In this document: positions 1-9,849 of the stretch, one piece after another
How positions within the stretch are numbered: position 1 is the first letter of the stretch
How the letters are laid out: each line of letters starts with the position of its first letter
Origin: Halofilum ochraceum
Lineage (GTDB): Bacteria; Pseudomonadota; Gammaproteobacteria; XJ16; Halofilaceae
Length of the DNA: 64,000 nucleotides
Reading direction: 5' to 3'
NCBI RefSeq assembly: GCF_001614315.2
Contig: NZ_LVEG02000005.1
Span: 248,001 to 312,000 of the forward strand
Made by a program: the position numbers and the translations under genes
The notes under the pieces: generated by a model
Told to the model about the DNA's origin: nothing
The model's input: the letters and a program-made list of their open reading frames with translations, nothing else
The model's database searches: none

Positions 1-612
1 ACGATCCCCGGAGGAACCCCGGGCCGTGATATCGAGCAGCGCCCACGCACGGCCATCGATCCGCTCGACGCTTGCATGCAGCCTGAGCTGTCGCGGTCCA
101 TCGCTCACCGTCGTGTCGACGGCGAGTCCCGAGTCCGTATCCTGCACCTGCTGCGCTTCACCGCACTGCCCCGGCAGCAGGTGGTTGCCGTCGGCGGCCA
201 GGATCCAGCAGTCGATCGACCAGCCATCGTGCAGTGGTGTCCATAGACCGCGCGGGTCGACGATCGGATAGTGCGGGCAGTCCGGCAGGCCCACCGCCGT
301 CCAGTTGCGATGCGTCAGATTGACGTGTGAGAACGAGAAGGCCCGCGGGATGAACGAGGCATCGCCGGGATCGAACTGACGCACGACCCAGTACGGCCAT
401 ACCCAGTCCAGGTTGTGCTGGATCGCCTTGGTGTTGACCAGGCCGCGGGCGTGGAAGACCAGTCCGGCACGCAGCAGCTCCAGTGGTTCCGCGACCTCCG
501 ATGGCTGCGAGAACCGGCGCAGGCGAGCCATGACTCGGAGCGGATCGATGACGCCGTACGCGCGCGCCGCCCGGCGCACGATCGCTCGCCATGGCAGCCA
601 GCGCCATGCCAT
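1..612 (-). CDS. conserved hypothetical protein, 3' end cut by window edge
   Basis: This minus-strand frame is open for 204 codons from ATG 612 to the left window edge, so only the N-terminal part is visible. A GGAGGT Shine-Dalgarno lies 4 bases before the ATG, which decides the start. The protein is tryptophan-rich in its middle (a DWVWPYWVVRQFDPGD stretch near residues 70-85) and has no clear signal peptide or membrane segment. Its codon use (G or C in third positions) is like the neighbouring genes and it has no frame-breaking stop, so I judge it real. I do not recognise the family and assign no function. It is divergent from thpR, with about 150 bases between the starts. Confidence 0.75.
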   Translation of the reverse strand, partial: MAWRWLPWRAIVRRAARAYGVIDPLRVMARLRRFSQPSEVAEPLELLRAGLVFHARGLVNTKAIQHNLDWVWPYWVVRQFDPGDASFIPRAFSFSHVNLTHRNWTAVGLPDCPHYPIVDPRGLWTPLHDGWSIDCWILAADGNHLLPGQCGEAQQVQDTDSGLAVDTTVSDGPRQLRLHASVERIDGRAWALLDITARGSSGDR

Positions 613-759
613 ATCCACCTCCGCAGCATCCGGTCGCGACGGTATGTGCCGGGTCCAGCCCGGGCATCTCCGCGTGACGCTCTCCCCGTGTTCGGGCGAG
701 TCGCCCCGTGAGCGTACAGTAGGGGCAGCCGGTCAGGCACACAGTGGAGAAGCACACTC

Positions 760-1314
760 ATGGAGGCAAACTGGTTCATCGCGTTGCCATTCCCGCCTGA
801 ATCCCTGCCCCGGGAAGAACTGCAGGGGCTGCCGGCGGGAACGCGTGCATTCGAGCCGGCGGACCTTCACGTGACCGTCACTTTCCTCGGCGCGGTCGGC
901 GAACGGTGCGCCCGCGAGGCCTGGCGAGCGCTCGACATCCGCGAGGCGCTGCCGCTATCAGCGACCATCGGGCCGCGTGCGCTGTTCGGTTCGCCGCGCC
1001 GGCCGTCGGCGCTGGGGCTGGATCTCGACCCCGATACGGATGACAGCGCACTCACCGGCTTCATCGCGGAGTGGCGCAACGAGCTGCGGACAGCGGCGGG
1101 ACTCGCCCCGGAACAGCGGCCGGTACGCCCGCACGTCACGCTCGGACGACCGCCCCGACGGACCGACGCCGCCTGGCAGCGGGCACTGGCGGCATGGATC
1201 GACCGACCCGCTGCCCACGCCCCGGCCACCTTCGAGAGGATCGCCCTCTACACCCGTGCGGAACCTGGCGACCGCCGACGCTTCCGCGAGGTGTGCTCAT
1301 GTCCCACACCGTGA
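760..1314 (+). CDS. thpR: RNA 2',3'-cyclic phosphodiesterase (2H family)
   Basis: ThpR-type enzymes of the 2H phosphoesterase superfamily open 2',3'-cyclic phosphates on RNA and were first described as 2'-5' RNA ligases. The two hallmark HxT motifs are both present, H37-V-T39 and H125-V-T127, each followed by the expected hydrophobic/glycine context. The length of 184 residues is normal for the family. The ATG at 760 is preceded by a GGAGAAG ribosome site. The gene stands alone, divergent from the hypothetical gene at the left edge and convergent with thiD. The cellular substrate of this family is not well settled. Confidence 0.9.
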   Translation: MEANWFIALPFPPESLPREELQGLPAGTRAFEPADLHVTVTFLGAVGERCAREAWRALDIREALPLSATIGPRALFGSPRRPSALGLDLDPDTDDSALTGFIAEWRNELRTAAGLAPEQRPVRPHVTLGRPPRRTDAAWQRALAAWIDRPAAHAPATFERIALYTRAEPGDRRRFREVCSCPTP

Positions 1315-1351
1315 ACGGACCGCTCAGGCGCAACGGACAGGCACTGAATGG

Positions 1352-2221
1352 TCAATCGGTCGATTGTAGCGGTCGCTCAGCGCCCAGCCAGCGTTGCGCT
1401 GGATCATTCGCCCACAAGTCCGCGAAATGATGCACGGGACCATGTCCGTGGCCGACCGACAGCCGGTCGGCCGCCCTGAGCGTCATCACCAGATAGCGCC
1501 GACCTGCATCGACGGCATCCGCCATGGTGGCCGAAGCGGGTGCCAGCGCCGCGATCGCGGACGAAAGCGTGCAGCCGGTGCCGTGCGTGTTTCTGGTAGG
1601 AACGCGCTCGGATCCGTACGCCCGCGCGCCTGTCGGCTCGCAGAGCATGTCGGTCACCGCATCGCCGGCCAGGTGCCCGCCCTTCACCAGCGCCGCGCGC
1701 GCACCGATTCCAAGCAGCCGCATACCGGCCGCCTCCATCGCCTCGACCGTCGCCGGTACGTCCTCCTCGCCGAGCAGGACCGCGGTTTCCGGCAGATTCG
1801 GGGTGACGAGACTGGCCAGCGGCAGTAACCGATCCCGCAGGGCGGCAACCGCCGCATCATCGATCAGGCGATCGCCGCTCTTGGCGACCATGACGGGATC
1901 CACGATCACGACCCCGGGACGGTGACGCTCCAGGCACTCCGCCACTACCTGTACCGATGCGGCGCTGCCCACCATGCCGATCTTGACCGCATCGACCCGG
2001 ACATCGTCGAAGACGGCGTCGATCTGGTCGCGCAGGAATGCGGGATCCACGCCCGATACGCCGCGAACCCCGGTGGTGTTCTGCGCCGTCAGCGCCGTCA
2101 GGGCACACATGCCGTACGCCCCCAACGCCGAGAACGCCTTCAGATCGGCCTGGACACCAGCGCCGCCGGACGGATCCGAGCCGGCGATCGACAGCGCGTT
2201 CGGAATACGCTCGGGCGCCAT
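1352..2221 (-). CDS. thiD: hydroxymethylpyrimidine/phosphomethylpyrimidine kinase
   Basis: ThiD phosphorylates HMP and then HMP-phosphate to make the pyrimidine pyrophosphate half of thiamine. The N-terminal GSDPSGGAG substrate loop (residues 14-22), the central DPVMVAKSGDRL segment and the C-terminal NTHGTGCT anion-hole motif are all intact. At 289 residues it is slightly longer than the E. coli protein (266). It lies 6 bases downstream of a small lipoprotein gene on the same strand and may be cotranscribed with it. There is no room for a TPP riboswitch directly before this start, so any thiamine control would have to act further upstream. Confidence 0.95.
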   Translation of the reverse strand: MAPERIPNALSIAGSDPSGGAGVQADLKAFSALGAYGMCALTALTAQNTTGVRGVSGVDPAFLRDQIDAVFDDVRVDAVKIGMVGSAASVQVVAECLERHRPGVVIVDPVMVAKSGDRLIDDAAVAALRDRLLPLASLVTPNLPETAVLLGEEDVPATVEAMEAAGMRLLGIGARAALVKGGHLAGDAVTDMLCEPTGARAYGSERVPTRNTHGTGCTLSSAIAALAPASATMADAVDAGRRYLVMTLRAADRLSVGHGHGPVHHFADLWANDPAQRWLGAERPLQSTD

Positions 2222-2227
2222 TCCGGA

Positions 2228-2554
2228 TTACTTCACACAGTCGAAGATGCCGAAGGTCTGCTTGCCATTGCTCACCTCGGTCTCCGGGGTGATCGTGTCG
2301 CCACCCATTTCCGCGGCGCTGTTGCGCGCAAGGACCTCGAGGTTGTCGCTGATCGCGGGCTTGCCACGTTTAATGAACCCGATCTTCGTGGCCACCGACA
2401 CGCGGGTTTGCCCCAGTCGATCACAGTCCTTCGTGCGCGCGGCCTCGAGCACAAGCACGTCCTTCGCGCCGGGGTCGACGGTGACGAAACTGCAGCCGCC
2501 AACCACGGCGGTCATGGCGACGGCGAGAATTGCGTTCCGTTTTGATGCGGTCAT
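2228..2554 (-). CDS. DUF4156-like lipoprotein
   Basis: This is a 108-residue protein with a lipoprotein signal peptide: Lys/Arg near the N-terminus, a hydrophobic stretch, and a VVGGC lipobox putting the lipidated cysteine at residue 21. The mature part contains the charged/Cys pattern typical of small DUF4156-type outer-membrane lipoproteins and ends in a Cys-Val-Lys tail. The start at 2554 is chosen over an upstream in-frame start because AAAGGAG sits just ahead of it and it yields a clean signal peptide. Function is unknown. It immediately precedes thiD. Confidence 0.8.
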   Translation of the reverse strand: MTASKRNAILAVAMTAVVGGCSFVTVDPGAKDVLVLEAARTKDCDRLGQTRVSVATKIGFIKRGKPAISDNLEVLARNSAAEMGGDTITPETEVSNGKQTFGIFDCVK

Positions 2555-2915
2555 GAGAACTCCTTTGAATTCGATTGGATGACATCCGGAGACTGCGGCG
2601 GACCGGGATCGATCGTGCAGCAATCACCCGCGGTAGCCGTGTGCCCGCGGCGGACGATCCGTACACCGGCGCGCCAGTCGAAGGCCCCATGATACCGATG
2701 CGCAACGGATCGTGCGGTTGCGCGTACAGTCTCGTGATTGCCGGCACCGGACCACGCGCACCCCCGGAACCACCACCTGGTCGAGCCCAGCGCAGCACAG
2801 ATGGCCGTAACCGGTGTCGTCATGCGGAATCCCCCGACCGATCGTCGTGTATCGTACCCGATCGCATGCCGCACGCGTATGGCATCGACAAGGTGCCTGT
2901 GCCAAAGTCCCGTCG
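2555..2915. other. intergenic region between divergent lipoprotein gene and rlmM
   Basis: This 361-base stretch separates the lipoprotein gene (minus) from rlmM (plus). Several frames are open by chance because of high GC, but none has gene-like composition together with a ribosome site. I see no tRNA, strong hairpin or repeat. It should contain both divergent promoters, which I could not place with confidence. Confidence 0.4.
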
Positions 2916-3989
2916 ATGTGGCCGATCGACTCCAGTGACGCGGTATGTGCGTGGACCCGCGCGGGCATGGAGTCGGATTGTGCGGCCGAGCTGATCGAAC
3001 GCGCAGCGGTCGCCGGCGTCGCCGGCTGGTGTCGGACTGGAGATGGCCTGGTCGAGTTCCACCCCACGCCTGCCGAACAACTGCCGACACTTGCGCGGAC
3101 CATGGCCTTCCGGGAACTGGTGTTCATACGCCAATGGTTTGCGCGTTTCGCGATCTGCCGTGATTTGCCGCCCGACGACCGGATTGCGCCACTGGCCCGC
3201 GCGGCGGCGGTGATACCGCAACCGGTAAGCGCGATCCGGATGGAATACCCGGACACCGATGCCGGTCGCCCTTTGGCCCGGCTCGCGCGCGTCCTCGCCC
3301 GTCCGTTCGAGACCGCGATCGCACGCGGACCGGGATTCCAGCCCGATCGCGGCGGACCCGTTCTGCATTGCGCGCTGCTGGACGGCAGTACCGCCCTGCT
3401 CGGACTTTCGGACGCCGCCAATTCCGCGCCCTGGCCACTCGGAATCCCCCGATTGCGGGCCCACCGTCAGGCACCCAGCCGGTCCGTGCTCAAACTGGAC
3501 GAGGCCATCGCCCGGTTCCTGAGCGATAACGAGCGCGCAACCTGGCTGCGTCCGGGACGGACCGCGGTCGATCTCGGGGCGGCCCCCGGCGGCTGGACGT
3601 GGCTGCTGCGGCATTACGGGGTAACGGTCAGCGCCGTCGACAACGGCCCCCTCGCGCAGAGCCTGATAGAGGATCCCGGTGTCGACCATCGCGCCGAAGA
3701 CGGGTTTCAGTATCGGCCCCGGCGTCCGGTGGATTGGCTCGTGTGCGACATGGTCGAGCGGCCGCATCGGATCGCACGACTGCTGGCCGAATGGTTGTCC
3801 CGCGGCGACTGCCGGCACGCCATCGTCAATCTCAAACTGCCGATGAAACAACGCTGGCAGACGGTTTCCAGTCAGGTCGATACGATCGCCGCCGCACTGC
3901 CCGGCGACGGGCGCCTGCTGGCGAACCAGCTCTACCACGACCGGGAAGAGGTCACACTCTTTGCGACGCGTTCACCACTGACACGGTGA
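2916..3989 (+). CDS. rlmM: 23S rRNA cytidine-2498 2'-O-methyltransferase RlmM
   Basis: RlmM methylates the ribose of C2498 in the peptidyl-transferase centre of 23S rRNA. The protein has an N-terminal THUMP-like half and a C-terminal Rossmann methyltransferase whose SAM motif reads DLGAAPGGWTWLL (about residues 217-229). The conserved VCDMVERP and NLKLPMKQRW segments (about 300-310) carry the catalytic Asp and Lys. The ATG at 2916 gives 357 residues, close to E. coli RlmM (366). The longer reading from further upstream adds unrelated sequence. It converges on the DUF924 gene with 20 bases between stops. Confidence 0.93.
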   Translation: MWPIDSSDAVCAWTRAGMESDCAAELIERAAVAGVAGWCRTGDGLVEFHPTPAEQLPTLARTMAFRELVFIRQWFARFAICRDLPPDDRIAPLARAAAVIPQPVSAIRMEYPDTDAGRPLARLARVLARPFETAIARGPGFQPDRGGPVLHCALLDGSTALLGLSDAANSAPWPLGIPRLRAHRQAPSRSVLKLDEAIARFLSDNERATWLRPGRTAVDLGAAPGGWTWLLRHYGVTVSAVDNGPLAQSLIEDPGVDHRAEDGFQYRPRRPVDWLVCDMVERPHRIARLLAEWLSRGDCRHAIVNLKLPMKQRWQTVSSQVDTIAAALPGDGRLLANQLYHDREEVTLFATRSPLTR

Positions 3990-4009
3990 CCGCCCATGAC
4001 GGCAAGCGT

Positions 4010-4618
4010 CTACGCCTGCCCCCAGCGCTGCGCCCCGCCGGCGAGCCACTCGCGTTCTTCCGGCGTGCTCTCGCGCCCGAGGACGGCGTTGCGATGCGGA
4101 AACCGCCCGAATCGCTCGATCACCTCCCGGTGCTGTTGCGCATGCCGCAGGAACTCTTCATACCGATCACGCTCGGACGCATCGACCGCTTCGACCAGTC
4201 CGCTGAACAGTTCGACCGAACGGGCCTGGCAATCCCGGTCCTCGGCATGCTCCAGCGGCATCCAGGCGAAGACCCGCTCGATCGGCCAGAGGGCGTCGAG
4301 CCGCTCTGGTGGCAGGGATCGGTCGAGCACCGCCCGGGCGCTCTCGTCGAACAGAAAGGCCCGCGCGGTGCCGCGGTACATGTTGCGGGGGAACTGGTCG
4401 AACAGCAGGATCAGCGCGAGGGCACCGCGCGGCGTGCGCTCCCAGCGCCCGAGACGCCCACCGGCGGCGTTGCGCAGGTCGGCCTCGAAGCGCCCGCGCA
4501 CCTCGGCGTCAAAGCCCTCGTCGGGACTGAACCAGCGCCCGGGCCGATCAGGCTCCGGGCGCCCCGCGGCATCCAGGGCCCCGAACCAGAATTCGTGGAT
4601 ACCTTCCGCCCGGCTCAT
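4010..4618 (-). CDS. DUF924 family protein
   Basis: This 202-residue soluble protein carries the family signature LLFDQFPRNMYRGTARAF (about residues 70-87). The N-terminal HEFWFG segment and the later LEHAEDRDCQ and HRE..ERFGRFPHRN segments are also typical. DUF924 proteins are all-helical with TPR-like repeats, and the histidine/arginine cluster near the end is conserved. Biochemical function is not established. It lies just downstream of fumC on the same strand, 28 bases after the fumC stop, so the two may share a transcript. Confidence 0.85.
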   Translation of the reverse strand: MSRAEGIHEFWFGALDAAGRPEPDRPGRWFSPDEGFDAEVRGRFEADLRNAAGGRLGRWERTPRGALALILLFDQFPRNMYRGTARAFLFDESARAVLDRSLPPERLDALWPIERVFAWMPLEHAEDRDCQARSVELFSGLVEAVDASERDRYEEFLRHAQQHREVIERFGRFPHRNAVLGRESTPEEREWLAGGAQRWGQA

Positions 4619-4646
4619 GAGCCTACCGCGACGGGCCGAACGGCGC

Positions 4647-6035
4647 TCACTTGACGAGCCCTCCCCCCGTCAGCCGCGCCGGATCCAGCAGTGACTTCAG
4701 CTCTTCTTCGGAGAGCTCGGTCATCTCCCGGGCGACCTCGATCAGCGGACGGCCATCCGCATACGCCTTCTTGGCGATCGCCGCGCCCTGTTCGTAACCG
4801 ATCACGGAATTGAGCGCGGTGACGAGGATCGGGTTGCGATCCAGCGCCTCGCGCAGTTTGTCGTCGTTGACGGTGAACCCGGCGATCGCCTTGTCGGCCA
4901 GCACGGCGCTCGCGTTGGTCAGCAGTTCGATGCTCTGCTGCAGGTTGTAGGCGATCACCGGCAGCATGACGTTGAGCTGGAAGTTGCCGGACTGACCCGC
5001 CACCGTGATGGTCGCGTCGTTGCCGGTCACCTGGGCCCCGACCATCGCCACCGACTCCGGAATGACCGGATTGACCTTGCCCGGCATGATGCTGGAGCCC
5101 GGCTGCAGCGGGACCAGCGCGATCTCGCCGAGTCCGGCGAGCGGTCCGCTGTTCATCCAGCGCAGGTCGTTGGCGATCTTCATCAGGCTGGTCGCGTAGG
5201 TCTTGAGCTGGCCGCTCATCTCGACGGCGGCGTCCTGGCTGCTCTGACCCTCGAAGTAGCTGTCCATACTCGTGAACGGCACGCCCGTGATCGAACGCAG
5301 CTCGGCGGCGACGCGCGGTCCGAAGCCCTCGGGCGCGTTGATGCCGGTGCCGACCGCCGTGCCGCCCTGGGTAAGGGTCTCCAGACGCGGCAGCGCCGCC
5401 CGGATCCGGTCGGCACCGTGACGTACCTGCGCGGCCCAGCCCGACAGTTCCTGCCCGATCGTCACCGGCATGGCGTCCATCAGGTGCGTGCGGCCGGTCT
5501 TGACGTAACCGTTCAGTTCCTCGGCCCGGCGCTCGATCGTCTCGGCCAGGTGCTCCATTGCCGGCAGCAGACGCTCATGGATTTCGAGACAGGCGGAGAC
5601 GTGAATCGCGGTCGGGAACACGTCATTGGAACTCTGTCCCATGTTGACGTGATCATTGGGGTGCACCGTCTGCCCGCCGATATCGGTGGCCACATGCGCC
5701 AGCACCTCGTTCACGTTCATGTTGGAACTGGTACCCGATCCCGTCTGAAAGACATCGATCGGGAATTGCCCGGCCATCTGTCCGCCGCACACCCGGTCCG
5801 CCGCCTCGCGGATCGATGCCGCGATATCCGGGTCGAGCAACCCGAACTCGGTGTTCACCTGGGCGCACGCCCGTTTGATCAGGCCGATCGCACGGATCAC
5901 GGGAAACGGCATCGTAATGCCGCTGATCGGGAAATTGTCCACGGCGCGCTGGGTCTGCGCGCCATAAAGGGCATCGGCGGGGACCTTGAGCTCCCCCATG
6001 CTGTCGCGTTCGGTACGGAATCCGCTGGCGCTCAT
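4647..6035 (-). CDS. fumC: class II fumarate hydratase
   Basis: This iron-independent TCA-cycle enzyme interconverts fumarate and malate. It has TGSGTSSNMNVNEV in the N-terminal third, the TGRTHLMDA substrate-binding segment, and the superfamily signature GSSIMPGKVNPV (about residues 313-324) with the catalytic serine loop. The start at 6035 is supported by a GGAGAAG site 8 bases upstream and gives 462 residues, the usual FumC length. Further upstream in-frame starts have no family similarity. It is divergent from purB, which belongs to the same aspartase/fumarase superfamily. Confidence 0.96.
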   Translation of the reverse strand: MSASGFRTERDSMGELKVPADALYGAQTQRAVDNFPISGITMPFPVIRAIGLIKRACAQVNTEFGLLDPDIAASIREAADRVCGGQMAGQFPIDVFQTGSGTSSNMNVNEVLAHVATDIGGQTVHPNDHVNMGQSSNDVFPTAIHVSACLEIHERLLPAMEHLAETIERRAEELNGYVKTGRTHLMDAMPVTIGQELSGWAAQVRHGADRIRAALPRLETLTQGGTAVGTGINAPEGFGPRVAAELRSITGVPFTSMDSYFEGQSSQDAAVEMSGQLKTYATSLMKIANDLRWMNSGPLAGLGEIALVPLQPGSSIMPGKVNPVIPESVAMVGAQVTGNDATITVAGQSGNFQLNVMLPVIAYNLQQSIELLTNASAVLADKAIAGFTVNDDKLREALDRNPILVTALNSVIGYEQGAAIAKKAYADGRPLIEVAREMTELSEEELKSLLDPARLTGGGLVK

Positions 6036-6120
6036 CGCGGGCGCTTCTCCTTGATCGGGGATCGGACGCAACATGATGACCCGACCCCCTCTGCGATACA
6101 ACCACACCCTTTGCCGGGTG

Positions 6121-7526
<1,406 letters not shown>

Positions 7527-7534
7527 ATACCGTC

Positions 7535-8065
7535 ATGAACGAACGCGCCCGTTTCACCGACAGCAACGCCTTCCGGCTGGGCGAGACCGCCGGCGAGCAG
7601 CGACTGGAGGGGGCCGACGATGCGGCCGATGCCGCGCTGGCGCTGGCCACGCAGGCGCGGCGCTCACTGCGCATTTTCACCCACGACTTTGATCCGCGGC
7701 TGTACTCGGATGAGGCCTTTTACTCGGCCGTGAGTGCACTCGCCCGGGCCGGGCGCCGGACATTCGTGCGTATCCTGGTCCAGGACCCCAGCCGCGCCAT
7801 CCGGGACGGACATCGCCTGATCGGCCTGATCCAGCATTTGCCGAGTCATATCGGCGTGCGGCGCGTAGGTGCCGACTGGCAAGACGAGCGCTTCGCCTTC
7901 CAGATCGCGGACGAACAGGGTGTACTCTGGCGTTCCGACGCGGACCTTTATGAAGGCAGCGTCGATTTCCATGCCGGTCCCCGGGCCCGGGAACTGCGCA
8001 AGTGGTTCGACGATGTGTGGGAGAACAGCGAACCGGATCCGGAGTTTCGGCGTCTGCGCCTGTGA
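7535..8065 (+). CDS. conserved hypothetical protein (PLD-like/DUF7931 type)
   Basis: This 176-residue soluble protein follows purB by 8 bases. It has an alternating strand/helix pattern (a SLRIFTHDFDPRLY segment near 50, RTFVRILVQDPSRAIRDGHR near 80-100, DLYEGSVDFHAGPRARELRKWFDDVWE near the end). This resembles half of a phospholipase-D-like fold of the sort found in the DUF7931 family next to purB or acetyltransferase genes. A full HxKxxxxD catalytic motif is not visible, so I would not call it a nuclease. Family placement is from memory and function is unknown. Confidence 0.7.
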   Translation: MNERARFTDSNAFRLGETAGEQRLEGADDAADAALALATQARRSLRIFTHDFDPRLYSDEAFYSAVSALARAGRRTFVRILVQDPSRAIRDGHRLIGLIQHLPSHIGVRRVGADWQDERFAFQIADEQGVLWRSDADLYEGSVDFHAGPRARELRKWFDDVWENSEPDPEFRRLRL

Positions 8066-8098
8066 TCGGTCAGCCGGTCGGGATCAAAAAGTCGGGTT

Positions 8099-8236
8099 CA
8101 CGCAGAGCCGCAGAGTGCGCAAAGAAAAGATCAGGATGATAAAACCGGCAACCACACCGCTTTCGCCGGATCTTCAGGATCCTGACATAATTGACGATCA
8201 GTCTCCTTGACCCGCGTTTCTCTGCGGCTCTGCGTG
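8099..8236. repeat. inverted-repeat element A (17-bp perfect arms)
   Basis: Arms at 8099-8115 and 8220-8236 are perfectly complementary over 17 bases and enclose about 100 bases. The arm is made of CGCAGAG units and is followed inward by GCGCAAAGAAAAG. The core holds a perfect 12-base palindrome, TCAGGATCCTGA, at 8174-8185. It sits between the convergent ends of the purB-linked gene and nudF. It belongs to the same structural family as the elements near 18.8, 29.6 and 30.8 kb. No ORF in it looks real. Confidence 0.8.
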
Positions 8237-8288
8237 ATACCGGTTTTGAGCCCCCGAATCGGCCACGCGGGCAGCGAAGTGACCCCGA

Positions 8289-8894
8289 TCAGTCGGGCCG
8301 CGCCCGCCACTCCGATCGCAGACGTTCGTGATGGCGGGCGAACCAGTTCAGACCAATCAGTCCCATGGCATTGGAGATCCGGCCGTCGTCGGCCATCGCG
8401 ATCGCCTCGGTGGCATCCACGATATGGACCTGGATGTCCTCGTGTTCATCGGCGTTGCCGTGGACGCCGCCGACGCCGTCCAGCGACGCCTGGCCAATGA
8501 ACAGCGCCGTCGTCTCGGTACTGCCGCCCGGACTCACGTGGTAGCGGCAGATCCACTCGAGTCGGCCGATCGTGCAGTCGGCTTCCTCGACAGCCTCGCG
8601 CCGGACGACATCCTCCGGTGTTTCCCCTGCCTCGATGATGCCGGCCACGAACTCCAGCAGCCATGGCCCCGACGCCGCTTCGAGCGCGCCGGGTCGGAAC
8701 TGCTCGATCAGGGCAATGCGGTCCGTGTCCGGGTCATACGGCAGGACCGCCGCAGCGTGGCCGCGCTCGAAGATCTCACGCTGCAGCACCGGGCTCCATG
8801 CGCCATCGAAACGCTCGTGACGCAGGTGGTAGCGCGCGAGCCGGAAGAAACCTTCGTAGAGTATCTCGCGGTCGGTCAGTTCCCAGTCACGCAT
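8289..8894 (-). CDS. nudF: ADP-ribose pyrophosphatase (Nudix hydrolase)
   Basis: NudF hydrolyses ADP-ribose to AMP and ribose-5-phosphate. The Nudix box GX5EX7REUXEE is present (GIIEAGETPEDVV followed by RREAVEEAD), although the usual glycine after the EE pair is Asp here. The N-terminal VLQREIFERGHAAAVLPYDP and RPGALEA segments are typical of ADPR-ases. The start at 8894 (MRDWEL) overlaps the end of kdsB by 8 bases and is favoured over an upstream start lacking similarity. The length is 201 residues. It is the last gene of the minus-strand envelope operon. Confidence 0.9.
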   Translation of the reverse strand: MRDWELTDREILYEGFFRLARYHLRHERFDGAWSPVLQREIFERGHAAAVLPYDPDTDRIALIEQFRPGALEAASGPWLLEFVAGIIEAGETPEDVVRREAVEEADCTIGRLEWICRYHVSPGGSTETTALFIGQASLDGVGGVHGNADEHEDIQVHIVDATEAIAMADDGRISNAMGLIGLNWFARHHERLRSEWRARPD

Positions 8895-9639
8895 CGGGAT
8901 TCGCTTCCTGCAGGGCCGCCTCGACCCGGGCGACATCGCCCGGTGCGTCCACGCCCGCGGCGGGGATGGCGGCGGCCTCGGTCACATGGATGCGGTGACC
9001 GTGCCACAGGGCGCGCAGCTGCTCCAGCTGTTCGGCCTGCTCGATCGGCGCCGGATCAAGCCCGCTGAACTGCCGCAGGAACCCTGCGCGATACGCATAG
9101 ATTCCGAGATGGCGGTGCGCGTCCCCACCTTCGGGGTTGCGTGGGTACGGGATCGGCGCGCGACTGAAATACAGGGCATAACCGAAACGGTCGGTCACCA
9201 CCTTCACGACGTTCGGCTCGTGGCGTTCGTCTGCACCCACGAGCGGAACGGACAGCGTCGACAGCGCGGCATCCGGGAACGCGGCGAGATCTTCGGCCAC
9301 CTGGCGCAACACGACTGGCGGCATCAGGGGCTCATCGCCCTGCAGGTTGACCACGATGGCCTCCTCGGACCAGCCGTGCGCCTGGGCGACTTCGGCGAGG
9401 CGATCGGTTCCGGACGCGTGGTCGGAACGGGTCATGCACACCGTGGCACCGAAGCCCTCGGCCGCCGCCGCGATCCGGTCATCGTCGGTCGCCACGACCA
9501 CCTCTTCGGCACCCGCTTCGCAGGCCCGACGCCAGACATGTTCCAGCATCGTGCGCCCGGCAATCGGAGTGAGCGGCTTGCCGGGAAACCGGGTCGAGGC
9601 GTAGCGCGCGGGGATGGCGACGCGGAACGCGGTGCTCAT
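8887..9639 (-). CDS. kdsB: 3-deoxy-manno-octulosonate cytidylyltransferase
   Basis: KdsB activates Kdo as CMP-Kdo for lipid A/LPS inner-core synthesis. The nucleotide-binding N-terminus IPARYASTRFPGKPL, the VVVATDDDRI strand and the LQGDEPLMPP metal/CTP motif are all present. The start at 9639 (MSTAFRVAIPARY) gives 250 residues, the standard size. The longer frame extends over the end of ycaR with no similarity. It follows ycaR by 10 bases and overlaps nudF. Confidence 0.96.
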   Translation of the reverse strand: MSTAFRVAIPARYASTRFPGKPLTPIAGRTMLEHVWRRACEAGAEEVVVATDDDRIAAAAEGFGATVCMTRSDHASGTDRLAEVAQAHGWSEEAIVVNLQGDEPLMPPVVLRQVAEDLAAFPDAALSTLSVPLVGADERHEPNVVKVVTDRFGYALYFSRAPIPYPRNPEGGDAHRHLGIYAYRAGFLRQFSGLDPAPIEQAEQLEQLRALWHGHRIHVTEAAAIPAAGVDAPGDVARVEAALQEANPDA

Positions 9640-9649
9640 CGATGCGTAC

Positions 9650-9847
9650 TCATCGACTCTTGCGCAGTGCTTCCGCCTCTTCCAGCGAGACGCTCCGGGC
9701 CTCGTCCTCGAGCATGACGGGGATCCCGTCACGAATCGGGAAGGCGAGCCGATCGCCGGTGCAGACGAACTCCTGCTCCTTGCGGCGGTACACCAGCGGT
9801 GCCTTGCACAGCGGACAGACGAGGATATCCAGCAGACGGCGATCCAT
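9650..9847 (-). CDS. ycaR: Trm112-like zinc-ribbon protein YcaR
   Basis: This 65-residue UPF0434/Trm112-family protein has an N-terminal [14 protein letters not shown] zinc knuckle, a third cysteine in FVCTGDRL, and the family ending [11 protein letters not shown]. The ATG at 9847 is preferred over a GTG one codon earlier because GAGAGGT lies 5 bases before it. It sits between lpxK and kdsB, its usual place in Proteobacteria. The lpxK stop is 2 bases upstream of the ATG, so translation is probably coupled. Its role in bacteria is not firmly established. Confidence 0.9.
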   Translation of the reverse strand: MDRRLLDILVCPLCKAPLVYRRKEQEFVCTGDRLAFPIRDGIPVMLEDEARSVSLEEAEALRKSR

Positions 9848-9849
9848 CA

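Noticed and set aside
2222-2554. TPP riboswitch for thiD
   Set aside because: Only 6 bases separate thiD from the upstream gene and I could not find a THI-box pattern further upstream.
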